Shown: positions 23,385-31,186, numbered from the stretch's first letter. The stretch is 32,476 bases of DNA from JBJKRW01 sp046704445 (GCA_046704445.1 JBJKRW010000042.1:1-32476), one strand, 5' to 3'. Program-made: numbers and translations. The notes: generated by a model from the letters alone, not told the origin.

Positions 23385-25223
23385 ATGGAGCAGAGACCAC
23401 CCCCTTCCGTATTGGATAAAGTGAGAGAGGATACCGAATTGCTTTCCGGTGTAGTCAAGAAAGCTATAAGAGTACGGTACGGCGAATTTTTTGAAAAAAA
23501 TTTTGGACTTGTGCGGGATATGGAACCCTACAGGGATTCGATTTTTTACTCTCTTTATCGGGAAGCATTCGATAGGGGGCTGGGTAGTAAAAGGACGTAT
23601 CGCTCAATAAGTGACAAAAAAGAACACGTAGCACATCCACTTGCAATGTTAAAACGCTCTTCTGCAATGGCCCTTGTCAACGAAAGGGTTATTCCCGCAG
23701 ACGAATATGCCCGGACGCCTTTACAAATCGTGTATTTGGATATTGCGTCTTTCGCAAAAGCAAATCTGCTTTCAAAAACCGCAGGGGATTATCTGGCAAA
23801 TAAGGCCGCCGGCGCTTTACAAAAAGCGCTCGAAGAGACCAAGCGTGAATTCGGACGCGAACTACAGGAGTCCGGATCGGACAGTCTTGATTTTCGGTAT
23901 GGCGGAGACGAGTTCATGATTGCGGTTATGGGTAAAGCACCTTCGGGATTTATACAAAAGCTCCAGGAAAATATTCGAACAAAAATGGACGAGGAACGGG
24001 GTTTTTTCAGTGACGCGAACGGTAAAGAAAACGAACTTCCTATCAAGCTAAAAGACTTAGGCGTGATAGAAATTCCCCGGAATCAATACGAACAGCAGGT
24101 ATTTTTTACTTACCTCAGGAGAGGAATTATATTAAATCATAGAGCTCTGGAAAAAATAATGAAAATATTCAATACTGTCGACGGATTTAATGAGCAGTTA
24201 TTCCTGAAGTTCCTGCAACGAAGTAAGGTCAAAGACGTAGAATACCCCGAGGAGGTAAAAACCATAGAACAGAAAGCACAATATTTAGCTGCTATTCATC
24301 CTGAATATGTATCCGCGCTATGGCTTGCACAGGAGCAGGACCGTATCGCATTGAAAGCGGATATTGTGCAAGGCGCCTTGAAGTCTGTAGTAGGATTCAT
24401 AGAAGACAGCGTTTACAACAGGTTGTTTAAAAACAACGTAAAATCTTTCGATCATCTGATGGATTTTTTGGTTCAGAAAAGACAGTACCCGGTCGATATT
24501 GAAACGTCTCCGGAACACGCAGACAGACTTATCTGTTTGGCGTTCAACGGATTAAAAGACATTAACGACGGAGTCAATCTTGCGGTAGGGGATTTGGCAT
24601 TGGAGGCGATAGGTGAAGCAATAAACTTCAAAACCGACAACGGCGAATCTTTTCTGAACGACAGAAAACACACTAACCTTCATCAGAGGGGAGGAACCAT
24701 GGTTGTGACGGTGGACAAGAGAAGACTGGACGACGAAAATTACAAAAAGCTTATGAATTTGAAATCCATACGATTTCAGTCATATGACGGAACCTGGATA
24801 GAGCTTCCGATCGGAGTGATCGAAAAAAGGCTTTATGTGGAGCCAATAAGGGGAATGGCGGAGGATCTCGCGCGCGAATTATTAAACGGCTCTTTGCAGT
24901 CCGCAGACGATCAGTATTATATAAACCAGATTGGCAGGATGAATAATACTTCTTTGCTTCTTGAGCTTGAATATTGGGCGAGTAAACCTCCGGAAGAAAT
25001 AAAACGTTTTTTGCAGATTTTTGAGGATAACTCGGAATTAAGCGAGAGGGCTTTATACCTGAGACATTTTCTGCATGAAAAAAATACCATTGAAAGATGC
25101 GGACGCGCCATACATGCATTACATACGGCAGATGGAGAGGCAATTGCCGACAGAAAAAGATGGATAAAGGTATTTCAAAAAATATCCGATAATTGGAAAA
25201 TACAAAGAGAGTCTTCGGAATAG
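23385..25223 (+). CDS. GGDEF-domain protein with unknown C-terminal region
   Basis: The open frame starts at 23145 inside tkt, but promoter position supports ATG 23385 (MEQRPPPSVL), giving 612 residues. A GGDEF-type domain lies at about 112-220: IVYLDIASFAKANLLSKTAG (Asp119 at the metal position), GDYLANKAAGALQKAL and RYGGDEFMIAVMG (GGDEF at 173-177). No RxxD inhibitory site is seen five residues upstream. Such domains make cyclic di-GMP or related nucleotides. The remaining 390 residues are not recognised; they include helical stretches and a block with SFLNDRKHTNLHQRGGTMVV. No EAL or PilZ domain occurs in the window. Activity is plausible because the GGDEF motif is intact. Confidence 0.75.
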   Translation: MEQRPPPSVLDKVREDTELLSGVVKKAIRVRYGEFFEKNFGLVRDMEPYRDSIFYSLYREAFDRGLGSKRTYRSISDKKEHVAHPLAMLKRSSAMALVNERVIPADEYARTPLQIVYLDIASFAKANLLSKTAGDYLANKAAGALQKALEETKREFGRELQESGSDSLDFRYGGDEFMIAVMGKAPSGFIQKLQENIRTKMDEERGFFSDANGKENELPIKLKDLGVIEIPRNQYEQQVFFTYLRRGIILNHRALEKIMKIFNTVDGFNEQLFLKFLQRSKVKDVEYPEEVKTIEQKAQYLAAIHPEYVSALWLAQEQDRIALKADIVQGALKSVVGFIEDSVYNRLFKNNVKSFDHLMDFLVQKRQYPVDIETSPEHADRLICLAFNGLKDINDGVNLAVGDLALEAIGEAINFKTDNGESFLNDRKHTNLHQRGGTMVVTVDKRRLDDENYKKLMNLKSIRFQSYDGTWIELPIGVIEKRLYVEPIRGMAEDLARELLNGSLQSADDQYYINQIGRMNNTSLLLELEYWASKPPEEIKRFLQIFEDNSELSERALYLRHFLHEKNTIERCGRAIHALHTADGEAIADRKRWIKVFQKISDNWKIQRESSE

Positions 25224-25275
25224 ATCTATAATAGGAAATATATCCTCCATAAAATAACTATAAGATAAATACCCC

Positions 25276-25304
25276 TTGACAAGAAAAAAATTATATGCTA
25301 CGTT
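25276..25304 (+). promoter_or_regulatory. promoter of the micro-ORF cluster
   Basis: TTGACA (25276-25281), 17-nt spacer, TACGTT (25299-25304) preceded by TGC as an extended -10. ATG 25311 follows after 6 nt. Confidence 0.6.
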
Positions 25305-25310
25305 GAAAGT

Positions 25311-25358
25311 ATGCAGTTAAAAATTACAAGTTTTTTAAGAAATATTATAAGCTTATGA
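25311..25358 (+). CDS. 15-codon leader ORF
   Basis: A predicted leaderless 15-residue peptide (MQLKITSFLRNIISL) starts 6 nt after a strong promoter. Its TGA overlaps the ATG of the next ORF (ATGA), the usual arrangement for coupled translation. It may be a leader that sets translation of the 57-codon ORF. Too short for any family call. Confidence 0.4.
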   Translation: MQLKITSFLRNIISL

Positions 25359-25528
25359 GAGAAACAGATTTGCTGAGCGCTTTCGGGCTTTTGTTTGCGA
25401 GCGGTCTCAGAAATAACCCTCAGGTAAAAGAAGAAAAAGAACATGTACATACACAGGTAAAACAAAGAGAGTTTAGAACAGTTCACCATAATCATTATTT
25501 TTCACCACGGTTGGGATTCCAATTATAA
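25355..25528 (+). CDS. 57-codon ORF, unknown
   Basis: The product begins MRETDLLSAFGLLFASGLRN, continues with a charged stretch (QVKEEKEHVHTQVKQREF) and ends in a His/aromatic-rich tail (VHHNHYFSPRLGFQL). It has no clear membrane helix or motif. It overlaps the 15-codon ORF by ATGA and shares its promoter, which supports real translation. The function is unknown. Confidence 0.45.
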   Translation: MRETDLLSAFGLLFASGLRNNPQVKEEKEHVHTQVKQREFRTVHHNHYFSPRLGFQL

Positions 25529-25546
25529 GTTATACGGCATAATCTT

Positions 25547-25648
25547 ATGAAAACACAAAAAATGCAGGGAAGACGCGAACATGTGCAAGGGAAAACCGAC
25601 AAAGAGATATACCTAAGATACACGAATATGCCGATCGAGGGTGGCTAG
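25547..25648 (+). CDS. 33-codon ORF, doubtful
   Basis: It starts MKTQKMQGRREHVQGKTDKE and ends in MPIEGG. Its stop codon lies inside the first hairpin of the structured RNA candidate. CATAAT ends 3 nt upstream. It could be a short peptide or merely open sequence in a non-coding RNA. Confidence 0.25.
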   Translation: MKTQKMQGRREHVQGKTDKEIYLRYTNMPIEGG

Positions 25649-25752
25649 CATAGCCTGCAAAGGCACAAACCAAAGAGTCTGAGTCAGGATCAAACTCTTA
25701 TATACGCAGCCGAGTCCGAAGAACATTTCTAAGGGCTCGGCGCGTCTTGTTT
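25643..25752 (+). ncRNA. structured RNA candidate with 16S rRNA complementarity
   Basis: Four helices are visible. GGCTA/TAGCC (25643-25655) competes with GCCT-GCAA-AGGC (25653-25664), which has a GNRA loop. AAGAGT/ACTCTT (25673-25678, 25694-25699) has a 15-nt loop. The longest stem pairs 25705-25717 with 25733-25744 around one bulged A and contains an inner AGAA-CAT-TTCT hairpin; TCTTGTTT follows, resembling a weak intrinsic terminator. Bases 25679-25698 (CTGAGTCAGGATCAAACTCT) are complementary to the conserved 5' end of bacterial 16S rRNA, with one G-U pair. It does not match tmRNA, 4.5S or 6S RNA features that I know. The strand is inferred from the terminator-like end. Confidence 0.45.
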
Positions 25753-25779
25753 GGATAAATATATATTATTTGGTATAAT
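25751..25779 (+). promoter_or_regulatory. promoter of the lipoprotein-like gene
   Basis: TTGGAT (25751-25756), 17-nt spacer, TATAAT (25774-25779) with an extended TGG. ATG 25789 follows after 9 nt. Confidence 0.65.
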
Positions 25780-25788
25780 GTTCGCCAT

Positions 25789-26028
25789 ATGAGAAATGAA
25801 CGTAAAGGAAGAATTCATCCGCTTCGTAACATTTTTTTTATGTTATTCGCAATGTTTTCTTTAATCTCATTGGCTTGTGAATCTACAAATATTGGCAGAA
25901 TGATTGTAAATCCAAGTCTGGTAAATTCCACGCCAACGCCAGGCGGTTTGAACGTTCCCGGCGCAATACAGACCGTAAATAGTTTTCCGCTTCCCTGGGT
26001 GAAAACCCCAACTCCGAGTGCTCCGTAA
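25789..26028 (+). CDS. small secreted protein, possible lipoprotein
   Basis: The 79-residue product has a basic start (MRNERKGRIHPLR), a hydrophobic core (IFFMLFAMFSLISLAC) and a Cys at about residue 30 where a lipobox could lie, although SLAC is not a perfect match. The rest is short, rich in Pro, Thr, Asn and Val (NSTPTPGGLNVPGAI; KTPTPSAP) and probably unstructured. It has a strong promoter. Function unknown. Confidence 0.6.
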   Translation: MRNERKGRIHPLRNIFFMLFAMFSLISLACESTNIGRMIVNPSLVNSTPTPGGLNVPGAIQTVNSFPLPWVKTPTPSAP

Positions 26029-26123
26029 TATATGTATTCGACTCTTTTATAAAAAAGGATTTGTTAGATATCAATTAAATATCTGATTCAAAGGTTTGAT
26101 GGTCGAAATGAACAAGCAATTCT

Positions 26124-28118
26124 TCAGTTCTCCAAAGTAGACGTGTCTCCCAAAGGAAGTCCGAGCTCTTTTGCCTTTAATACTCTTCGCATAATTTTTC
26201 CCGATCTGGTTTTCGGAAGCGAGTCGACAAATACCATTTCCTTCGGCGTTGCGATAGGTCCTATCATATTGCGCATTTCCTGTATAAGTTCTTTTTTCAG
26301 TTCGTCCGATGCGGTAAATCCCTTTTTAAGAATGACAAATGCTTTGATTGATTCGCCGGTGAGTTCGTCCGGTTTTCCGATGACTGCGGCTTCGGCAACT
26401 GCTTTATGTGCAACCAGGGCACTTTCCAGCTCTGCCGAACCCAATCTGTGACCGGAAACCTTGATAACGTCGTCGTTGCGGCCGACAATCCAGAAATAGC
26501 CGTCTTCATCTTTTTTGGCGGAGTCGCCGCTAAAGTAGAAAAATTCTTTGGATTCCGCGATTTTTTGATTGGTAATTTCCTCATTCTGGAAGTAGGTGGT
26601 AAGGTAACGCTGAGGGTTGTTGAATACGTCCATAAGCATGCTCGGCCACGGTTTTTTGATGACAAGATATCCCTGGGTATTGACCGGGACCGGATTTCCC
26701 TGTGCATCAACAATGTCAGCCTCGACGCCAAAAAAAGGTTTGAATGCACTCCCTGGTTTTAAAGGAGCCGAAGGAACAGGCGTGATCATAAACATTCCGG
26801 TTTCAGTCTGCCACCAGGTATCCATGATCGGACAGCGCTCCTTGCCGATGACTCTGTGATACCAGAGCCATGCTTCCGGGTTGATCGGTTCGCCGACGCT
26901 TCCCAGAATCTTCAATGAAGAAAGGTCGTATTTATTCGGGAATTCGTCGCCAAGACGCATAAGTGCGCGTACCGCGGTCGGAGCGGTATAGAACTTGGTG
27001 ATTTTGTATTTCTGGACCAGTTTCCACCAGATTCCTGCATCGGGATAGTCCGGCGTGCTTTCGTAGACAAAAGACGTAACGCCGTTCATAAGAGGAGAAT
27101 AAACGATGTAGCTGTGGCCGGTAATCCAGCCCGAATCAGCGGTGCAAAAGTATACGTCGTCTTCGGTAAGGTTAAAGACATACTTAAGAGTGATATAGGT
27201 ACCGACCATATAACCGCCCTGCGAATGGATGACGCCTTTCGGTTTTCCGGTCGATCCTGAAGTATAAAGGATGAAAAGCGGATCGGTTGCCTGCATGATT
27301 TCGGTTTGACATTCGGGGCTCTGTTTTGCAATGAGTTCGTGATACCAGTGATATTGTACGTTTCCTTCAGGAGAGAGATTAACGGGAGACGTGGTCGGTG
27401 AAACAGGTTGGTACGGACTTCCGGTTCCCTGGCTTCCCAAACGATTGATGACGACTACGTGTTGTACAGTGGAGACATCCGTAATTGCCTCATCAACGTT
27501 TTTTTTGCTTTCGATTATTTTGCTTTTATACGGGTATCCGTCCGTGCAAATAACGACCTTAGCCTGGGCGTCTATAATGCGCATTTTCAAGGCCTGGATC
27601 GAAAATCCGGAAAAAACGACCGAATGGATGACGCCGATTTTGGCGCAGGCCAGCATGGCGACAAACTGCTCGGGAATGCGCGGGAGATAGATGGAAACGC
27701 GGTCTCCCTTTTTAAGACCCAAGGATTTCAACGCATTGGCGAATTTGCATACTTCTTCATTCAGTTGTGCGTAAGTGTATTTCCGTACGGGGCCTTCGGT
27801 TGCGTCGGGAGACGCGGGTTTACCCTCCGAAGCTTCAGCGAAGGAGGGTTGCCCTTCCCAGATATATGCGAGTTTGTCCTTGACCGGTGTTGACATGTGG
27901 CGGTCAAGCGCATTATACACAATGTTGCACCGGGCGCCGGTAAACCAGCGGGCATACGGATAGTTCCAGTCAAGAATTTTATCCCACGGCTTGAACCACG
28001 AAAGTTCCTTGGCTATTTTTTCCCAGAACGCTTCGGGGTTTTGCCGGACCTCCTTGTACAGTGCTTCATAGTCTTTGACGTAGGATTCATCAACTGTATC
28101 CGGTTTCGGAGAGATCAT
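26124..28118 (-). CDS. acs: acetyl-CoA synthetase (AMP-forming)
   Basis: The 664-residue enzyme converts acetate, ATP and CoA to acetyl-CoA via acetyl-AMP. Motifs: P-loop-like LYTSGSTGKPKGVIHSQGGY, the acetate-pocket region DSGWITGHSYIVYSPL, MDTWWQTETGMFMI, IVGRNDDVIKVSGHRLGSAE, and the C-terminal SLPKTRSGKIMRRVLKA whose Lys is acetylated in relatives. Residues about 90-109 (QPSFAEASEGKPASPDATEG) are an insertion absent from usual ACS, between IWEG and VRKYTYAQL, with palindromic DNA. The gene has a TTGACA/CACAAT promoter 5 nt before the ATG and diverges from an unknown gene. Confidence 0.95.
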   Translation of the reverse strand: MISPKPDTVDESYVKDYEALYKEVRQNPEAFWEKIAKELSWFKPWDKILDWNYPYARWFTGARCNIVYNALDRHMSTPVKDKLAYIWEGQPSFAEASEGKPASPDATEGPVRKYTYAQLNEEVCKFANALKSLGLKKGDRVSIYLPRIPEQFVAMLACAKIGVIHSVVFSGFSIQALKMRIIDAQAKVVICTDGYPYKSKIIESKKNVDEAITDVSTVQHVVVINRLGSQGTGSPYQPVSPTTSPVNLSPEGNVQYHWYHELIAKQSPECQTEIMQATDPLFILYTSGSTGKPKGVIHSQGGYMVGTYITLKYVFNLTEDDVYFCTADSGWITGHSYIVYSPLMNGVTSFVYESTPDYPDAGIWWKLVQKYKITKFYTAPTAVRALMRLGDEFPNKYDLSSLKILGSVGEPINPEAWLWYHRVIGKERCPIMDTWWQTETGMFMITPVPSAPLKPGSAFKPFFGVEADIVDAQGNPVPVNTQGYLVIKKPWPSMLMDVFNNPQRYLTTYFQNEEITNQKIAESKEFFYFSGDSAKKDEDGYFWIVGRNDDVIKVSGHRLGSAELESALVAHKAVAEAAVIGKPDELTGESIKAFVILKKGFTASDELKKELIQEMRNMIGPIATPKEMVFVDSLPKTRSGKIMRRVLKAKELGLPLGDTSTLEN
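27792..27851. repeat. in-frame palindromic insertion in acs
   Basis: About 60 bp encoding roughly 20 extra residues contain two hairpins. ACCCTCC (27822-27828) pairs with GGAGGGT (27843-27849), and GCGTC (27802-27806) pairs with GACGC (27811-27815) around a GGGA loop. The inserted peptide ends in EG, as does the IWEG before it, hinting at a target duplication. It resembles short palindromic elements that insert into coding DNA in other bacteria. Confidence 0.6.
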
Positions 28119-28123
28119 AGTCT

Positions 28124-28152
28124 ATTGTGGGAAAAATTTTGAGAGATGTCAA
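28124..28152 (-). promoter_or_regulatory. promoter of acs
   Basis: Minus strand TTGACA (28152-28147), 17-nt spacer, CACAAT (28129-28124), 5 nt before ATG 28118. Confidence 0.6.
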
Positions 28153-28167
28153 GGGGAAATTCTGTAG

Positions 28168-28173
28168 TATAAT
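28168..28173 (+). promoter_or_regulatory. -10 element of the 28180 gene
   Basis: TATAAT ends 6 nt before ATG 28180; no clear -35 was found. It fixes the start and predicts a leaderless transcript. Confidence 0.55.
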
Positions 28174-28179
28174 ATTTCC

Positions 28180-28839
28180 ATGTTGGAGCAACCAAAAGAA
28201 TATAGCCCTGTTTTTGATGCACTGATTGGCCGGATAGCTGCGGAAGGAGTCTCCTCATTGCCTGCGACAACATTCAGAAAGAAAGACGGGACTGTTCTGG
28301 AAGGCATTATTCCCTATACGTTTATGGTGCAATCGAAACCTGCCGATCATGAAGGCGGGAAACCGAATAATACAATCGTGCTGGCATATCTTACTGCTTC
28401 GGAACAGACGGATAATCCAAAAGATCAGGTTCAGCTGCATTTTATTCATGCGGGCAAACTGGCCGGTATCAACGTTATAAACGGGTCAGCGGTAAATAAG
28501 GCGTGGTCAGGAATCCCGCTCCTTGAGGCCTTCTACTTTTCGCCGACAAAAGGTCAAGAACAAAACCCGAGGCGTTGGATGATTGCTAACGGAGAGAGAA
28601 ACGTCAAATTCGGAGAGTTCAGTCAAGGACACCCTAATGAAGGAAATCATTTTTATTTCGAGGGATATGATACACAGTATTTTAAATTTCAGGATTCCGC
28701 AACTGATACGGCATTAATTGCGCCCAAACATCTTCGTAAATTTCCGGAAAACCGGATCTTTGGCTTGACCATTTCGGATCCGAAGATATTGATGAGTAAT
28801 CTTGCTCCTTTTCAAAGATCTCCGCAAGCTACTTCTTAA
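28180..28839 (+). CDS. unknown protein, 219 residues
   Basis: No family is recognised. The product is soluble, without signal or membrane segments, and looks mixed alpha/beta, with strand-like TIVLAYLTASEQ and VQLHFIHAGKLAGINVINGS in the first half and PRRWMIANGERNVKFGEF, then GNHFYFEGYDTQYFKF, in the second. A perfect -10 lies 6 nt upstream. The 3' end overlaps the convergent gene at 28829 by 11 bp. Codon and amino-acid use look normal for the window, so it is probably a real protein. Confidence 0.6.
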   Translation: MLEQPKEYSPVFDALIGRIAAEGVSSLPATTFRKKDGTVLEGIIPYTFMVQSKPADHEGGKPNNTIVLAYLTASEQTDNPKDQVQLHFIHAGKLAGINVINGSAVNKAWSGIPLLEAFYFSPTKGQEQNPRRWMIANGERNVKFGEFSQGHPNEGNHFYFEGYDTQYFKFQDSATDTALIAPKHLRKFPENRIFGLTISDPKILMSNLAPFQRSPQATS

Positions 28840-29629
28840 CGTGCTTTTTTTCCCACGACACAATCTCCTGTATGAGTAATTTTCTGTATTTGTCATACGC
28901 AGGGTGAGATAATGGTTTGGATTGCAGCATAAGCAGGGTATCACGCAAAAAATATTCATGTTGTGTTTTCAGAGATATATTTTGCGATTGAATCGCATTC
29001 CGGATATTGATACCCAAGTTCTGCATGCAGAGTTCGAATTCCCCGTCGATAATATCATGGGCAAGCTGGAAAGAGCTTATTTTTGGATCGAAGGTTATAA
29101 TTTCCGAAGAATCAAAAATATCGAGAAGATTATTTACCAATTCTTTTCTGCGGCCTCTGTACTGGTAATAAAAACTGGTCTGAAAAGCAGATTCATAACT
29201 TTTTTCAAGCCTTTTTGCCAATCCGTAATTAAAAACAATTATAGCTTTCAGTGTGTTCGGGGGAAGGTAGGTTGTTGCTTTTTCAACTGTTTGTTCAAAC
29301 TCTTTCCTTGCGGGCTCTGAAGGGAACTTTCCTGCGGTTTGTGCAAGAATCCGAATTTTCATTGATTGAGGAACAGGCGTGCTGGGTACAAAATATTCCG
29401 GATGGTCTTTGTCGGCCAACCTGACCAGTTTTTTGGAAGGATACCATACGGTCAGAAAACCCTTGTTTGATTCTCTCAGCCTGTTTAGCTGGATGATTGC
29501 GCCCAGGCTTGGGGTCAGGGTCGGACCATCGGCAAGAAGCCCTGTTTCGGGCAGGAGATTTGCATACGATTTGCTTGTCCCGTGTAAAAGTATATGAGGT
29601 CTTTGAGGTCCTGTGGAAAACTCGGCCAT
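28829..29629 (-). CDS. unknown protein with an N-terminal HGTS motif
   Basis: The 266-residue soluble protein begins with PHILLHGTSKSYANLLPETG (about 11-30), then LTPSLGAIIQL and GFLTVWYPSKKLVRLAD. An H-G-T at a strand end followed by a helix and a GL segment is how many ADP-ribosyltransferase-fold proteins start, but the later conserved Tyr and Glu cannot be placed with confidence. The C-terminal half is helical (HEYFLRDTLLMLQSKPLSHP). TATAAT lies 5 nt before the start. A transferase is only a weak suggestion. Confidence 0.55.
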   Translation of the reverse strand: MAEFSTGPQRPHILLHGTSKSYANLLPETGLLADGPTLTPSLGAIIQLNRLRESNKGFLTVWYPSKKLVRLADKDHPEYFVPSTPVPQSMKIRILAQTAGKFPSEPARKEFEQTVEKATTYLPPNTLKAIIVFNYGLAKRLEKSYESAFQTSFYYQYRGRRKELVNNLLDIFDSSEIITFDPKISSFQLAHDIIDGEFELCMQNLGINIRNAIQSQNISLKTQHEYFLRDTLLMLQSKPLSHPAYDKYRKLLIQEIVSWEKKHVKK

Positions 29630-29634
29630 AGGGT

Positions 29635-29640
29635 ATTATA
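29635..29640 (-). promoter_or_regulatory. -10 element of the 28829-29629 gene
   Basis: Minus-strand TATAAT, 5 nt before ATG 29629, predicting a leaderless mRNA. Confidence 0.5.
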
Positions 29641-29732
29641 CCGTAATCGACGGCTGCCATTCTATGCAGGGATATAATGATACATGAGCATTTTTTGATC
29701 TATTCATAGACAAATAATGCCGTATCAAATAT

Positions 29733-30413
29733 CTAACGGAGAAAATAACTAAAAAGTACAATTACAAGCAGTGAAGGAAGTATATTGGTAACCTTGATTT
29801 TTTTCAGCTCCAATAAATTGATGCCGATTCCCACAATCAGCAGTCCGCCGACAGCGGTTAATTGATTAATGATATGAGTGGTAAAAAGCGGTTGGAGAAG
29901 TCCTGCGCCGACTGTTATGGTTCCCTGATACACAAGAACCGGAATGCTCGCAAATATGACGCCGATTCCCATGCTTGAGGCGAATGCAATCGATGCGAAA
30001 CCGTCAAGAATGGATTTGGTGTACAGGATACTGCGGTCTGCGTGGAGCGCTTCGTTGATCGGTCCGAGAATAGCCAAAGCACCGATGCAGTATAAAAGCG
30101 AGGCTGCCAAAAATCCTTCGGTAAACCGGTCGTCTTTTGATTTAATTTTTCTTTTGAAAAAATTGCCGAGATGTTTCATGCGAAGCTCAAGATCAATTAA
30201 CTCTCCGATAATGCCGCCGATTAAGAGACTGAAAATTAACGTCAGGATATTATCAACCTTAAAGGCCATCTGAAGTCCGATAAGAATGGTTGCAAGACCC
30301 ATGATCTGGAATACGATAGTATGGATTTTTTTGGGAATATGTTCATGAAAAATGACTCCGGCAAGACTTCCGAGGATTATCGCTCCGGCATTAATAATTG
30401 TTCCGATGGGCAT
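29733..30413 (-). CDS. DUF554 family membrane protein
   Basis: The 226-residue polytopic protein matches DUF554 along its length: MPIGTIINAGAIILGSLAGV at the start, LIGGIIGELIDLE near 79-91, FLAASLLYCIGALAILGPI, SILDGFASIAFASSMGIGV and a final helix. Six to seven membrane helices are visible. The family is widespread, probably transport-related, but has no established substrate. TACAAT lies 6 nt before the start; it diverges from the gene at 30477. Confidence 0.88.
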   Translation of the reverse strand: MPIGTIINAGAIILGSLAGVIFHEHIPKKIHTIVFQIMGLATILIGLQMAFKVDNILTLIFSLLIGGIIGELIDLELRMKHLGNFFKRKIKSKDDRFTEGFLAASLLYCIGALAILGPINEALHADRSILYTKSILDGFASIAFASSMGIGVIFASIPVLVYQGTITVGAGLLQPLFTTHIINQLTAVGGLLIVGIGINLLELKKIKVTNILPSLLVIVLFSYFLR

Positions 30414-30419
30414 AGATGA

Positions 30420-30471
30420 ATTGTATCGTAAACTACATGTATTTGTAAAAATTTTTGTTATAGGATATAAT
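30420..30471. promoter_or_regulatory. divergent promoters of the DUF554 gene and the 30477 gene
   Basis: Minus: TACAAT (30425-30420), 6 nt before the start at 30413. Plus: TTGTAA (30443-30448), 17-nt spacer, TATAAT (30466-30471), 5 nt before ATG 30477. Confidence 0.6.
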
Positions 30472-30476
30472 TCGGT

Positions 30477-31142
30477 ATGGCTATGGAATTAATTAGGAGA
30501 AGTGTAACAGGTGGACAAAGGGTTGAAGCCGGTAAGTTCACCAACGAGATGTTTGATGAATTGTATCACTATGTAGGAGGTACTCTTACTGCGTTGAAGC
30601 TAAAACAAGAATATCTTTGTGACCCGAATCTTCTCACTTATCGTATCGGAGTGATGTTGTCCAATGCATCAAAAGTGACGGGGAGCATATCAATCATTCG
30701 TGATTTTAATCGTGAAAACAGGGATCCAAAAGCATATTTTCAAGCAATTCGGCAGCTCCTGCAAGTAAAATCGAATATAGGGATCAATCCGACCGGAGAC
30801 GATTTTAATCTTTTTTTCGGACAACCGATTCTTTTTATGTACGGCACAGGAGATCTTGCTGCCTGGAATGGTAGGGCAACAGTTGAGCAGCAGGACGATA
30901 TGGTGAGGGGTTTGACACGGGACAGGCGTAATTTAATGGTGGTGGAAGTGGCTCGGTTATGGGAGCGCAACAATATTAGAGAACCGAATGCGGATATAAC
31001 CGTAAAATCCATTCCTGTTCAGGCGGTGGGAGAGGACGGATTGATATTGGAGCCCAATCCGTTTCTGAAACAAACACTGGCTCATAAACTTCGTATTATC
31101 CAACCGAGGTTTGTCACCGTAAGCCATTTACGCGCTACATAA
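30477..31142 (+). CDS. unknown protein, 221 residues
   Basis: No family is recognised. The product is soluble, with a helical N-terminal half (EMFDELYHYVGGTLTALKLK; IRQLLQVKSNIG), a central FGQPILFMYGTGDLAAWNGR, a basic helix RGLTRDRRNLMVVEVARLWE and a strand-like C-terminus (LRIIQPRFVTVSHLRAT). It has a near-consensus promoter 5 nt before ATG. It lies upstream of the attenuator region, but that region has its own promoter and no terminator separates them, so readthrough into the leaders is possible. Confidence 0.6.
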   Translation: MAMELIRRSVTGGQRVEAGKFTNEMFDELYHYVGGTLTALKLKQEYLCDPNLLTYRIGVMLSNASKVTGSISIIRDFNRENRDPKAYFQAIRQLLQVKSNIGINPTGDDFNLFFGQPILFMYGTGDLAAWNGRATVEQQDDMVRGLTRDRRNLMVVEVARLWERNNIREPNADITVKSIPVQAVGEDGLILEPNPFLKQTLAHKLRIIQPRFVTVSHLRAT

Positions 31143-31186
31143 TATTTAGCGGTATAGTATAAAACGTATTGTTCCGCCAAAAAAGA

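Noticed and set aside
25679..25705. A 16S rRNA gene starting on the minus strand
   Set aside because: Similarity to the 16S 5' end covers only about 20 bases; the following bases do not match the conserved 16S continuation and no further rRNA motifs occur.
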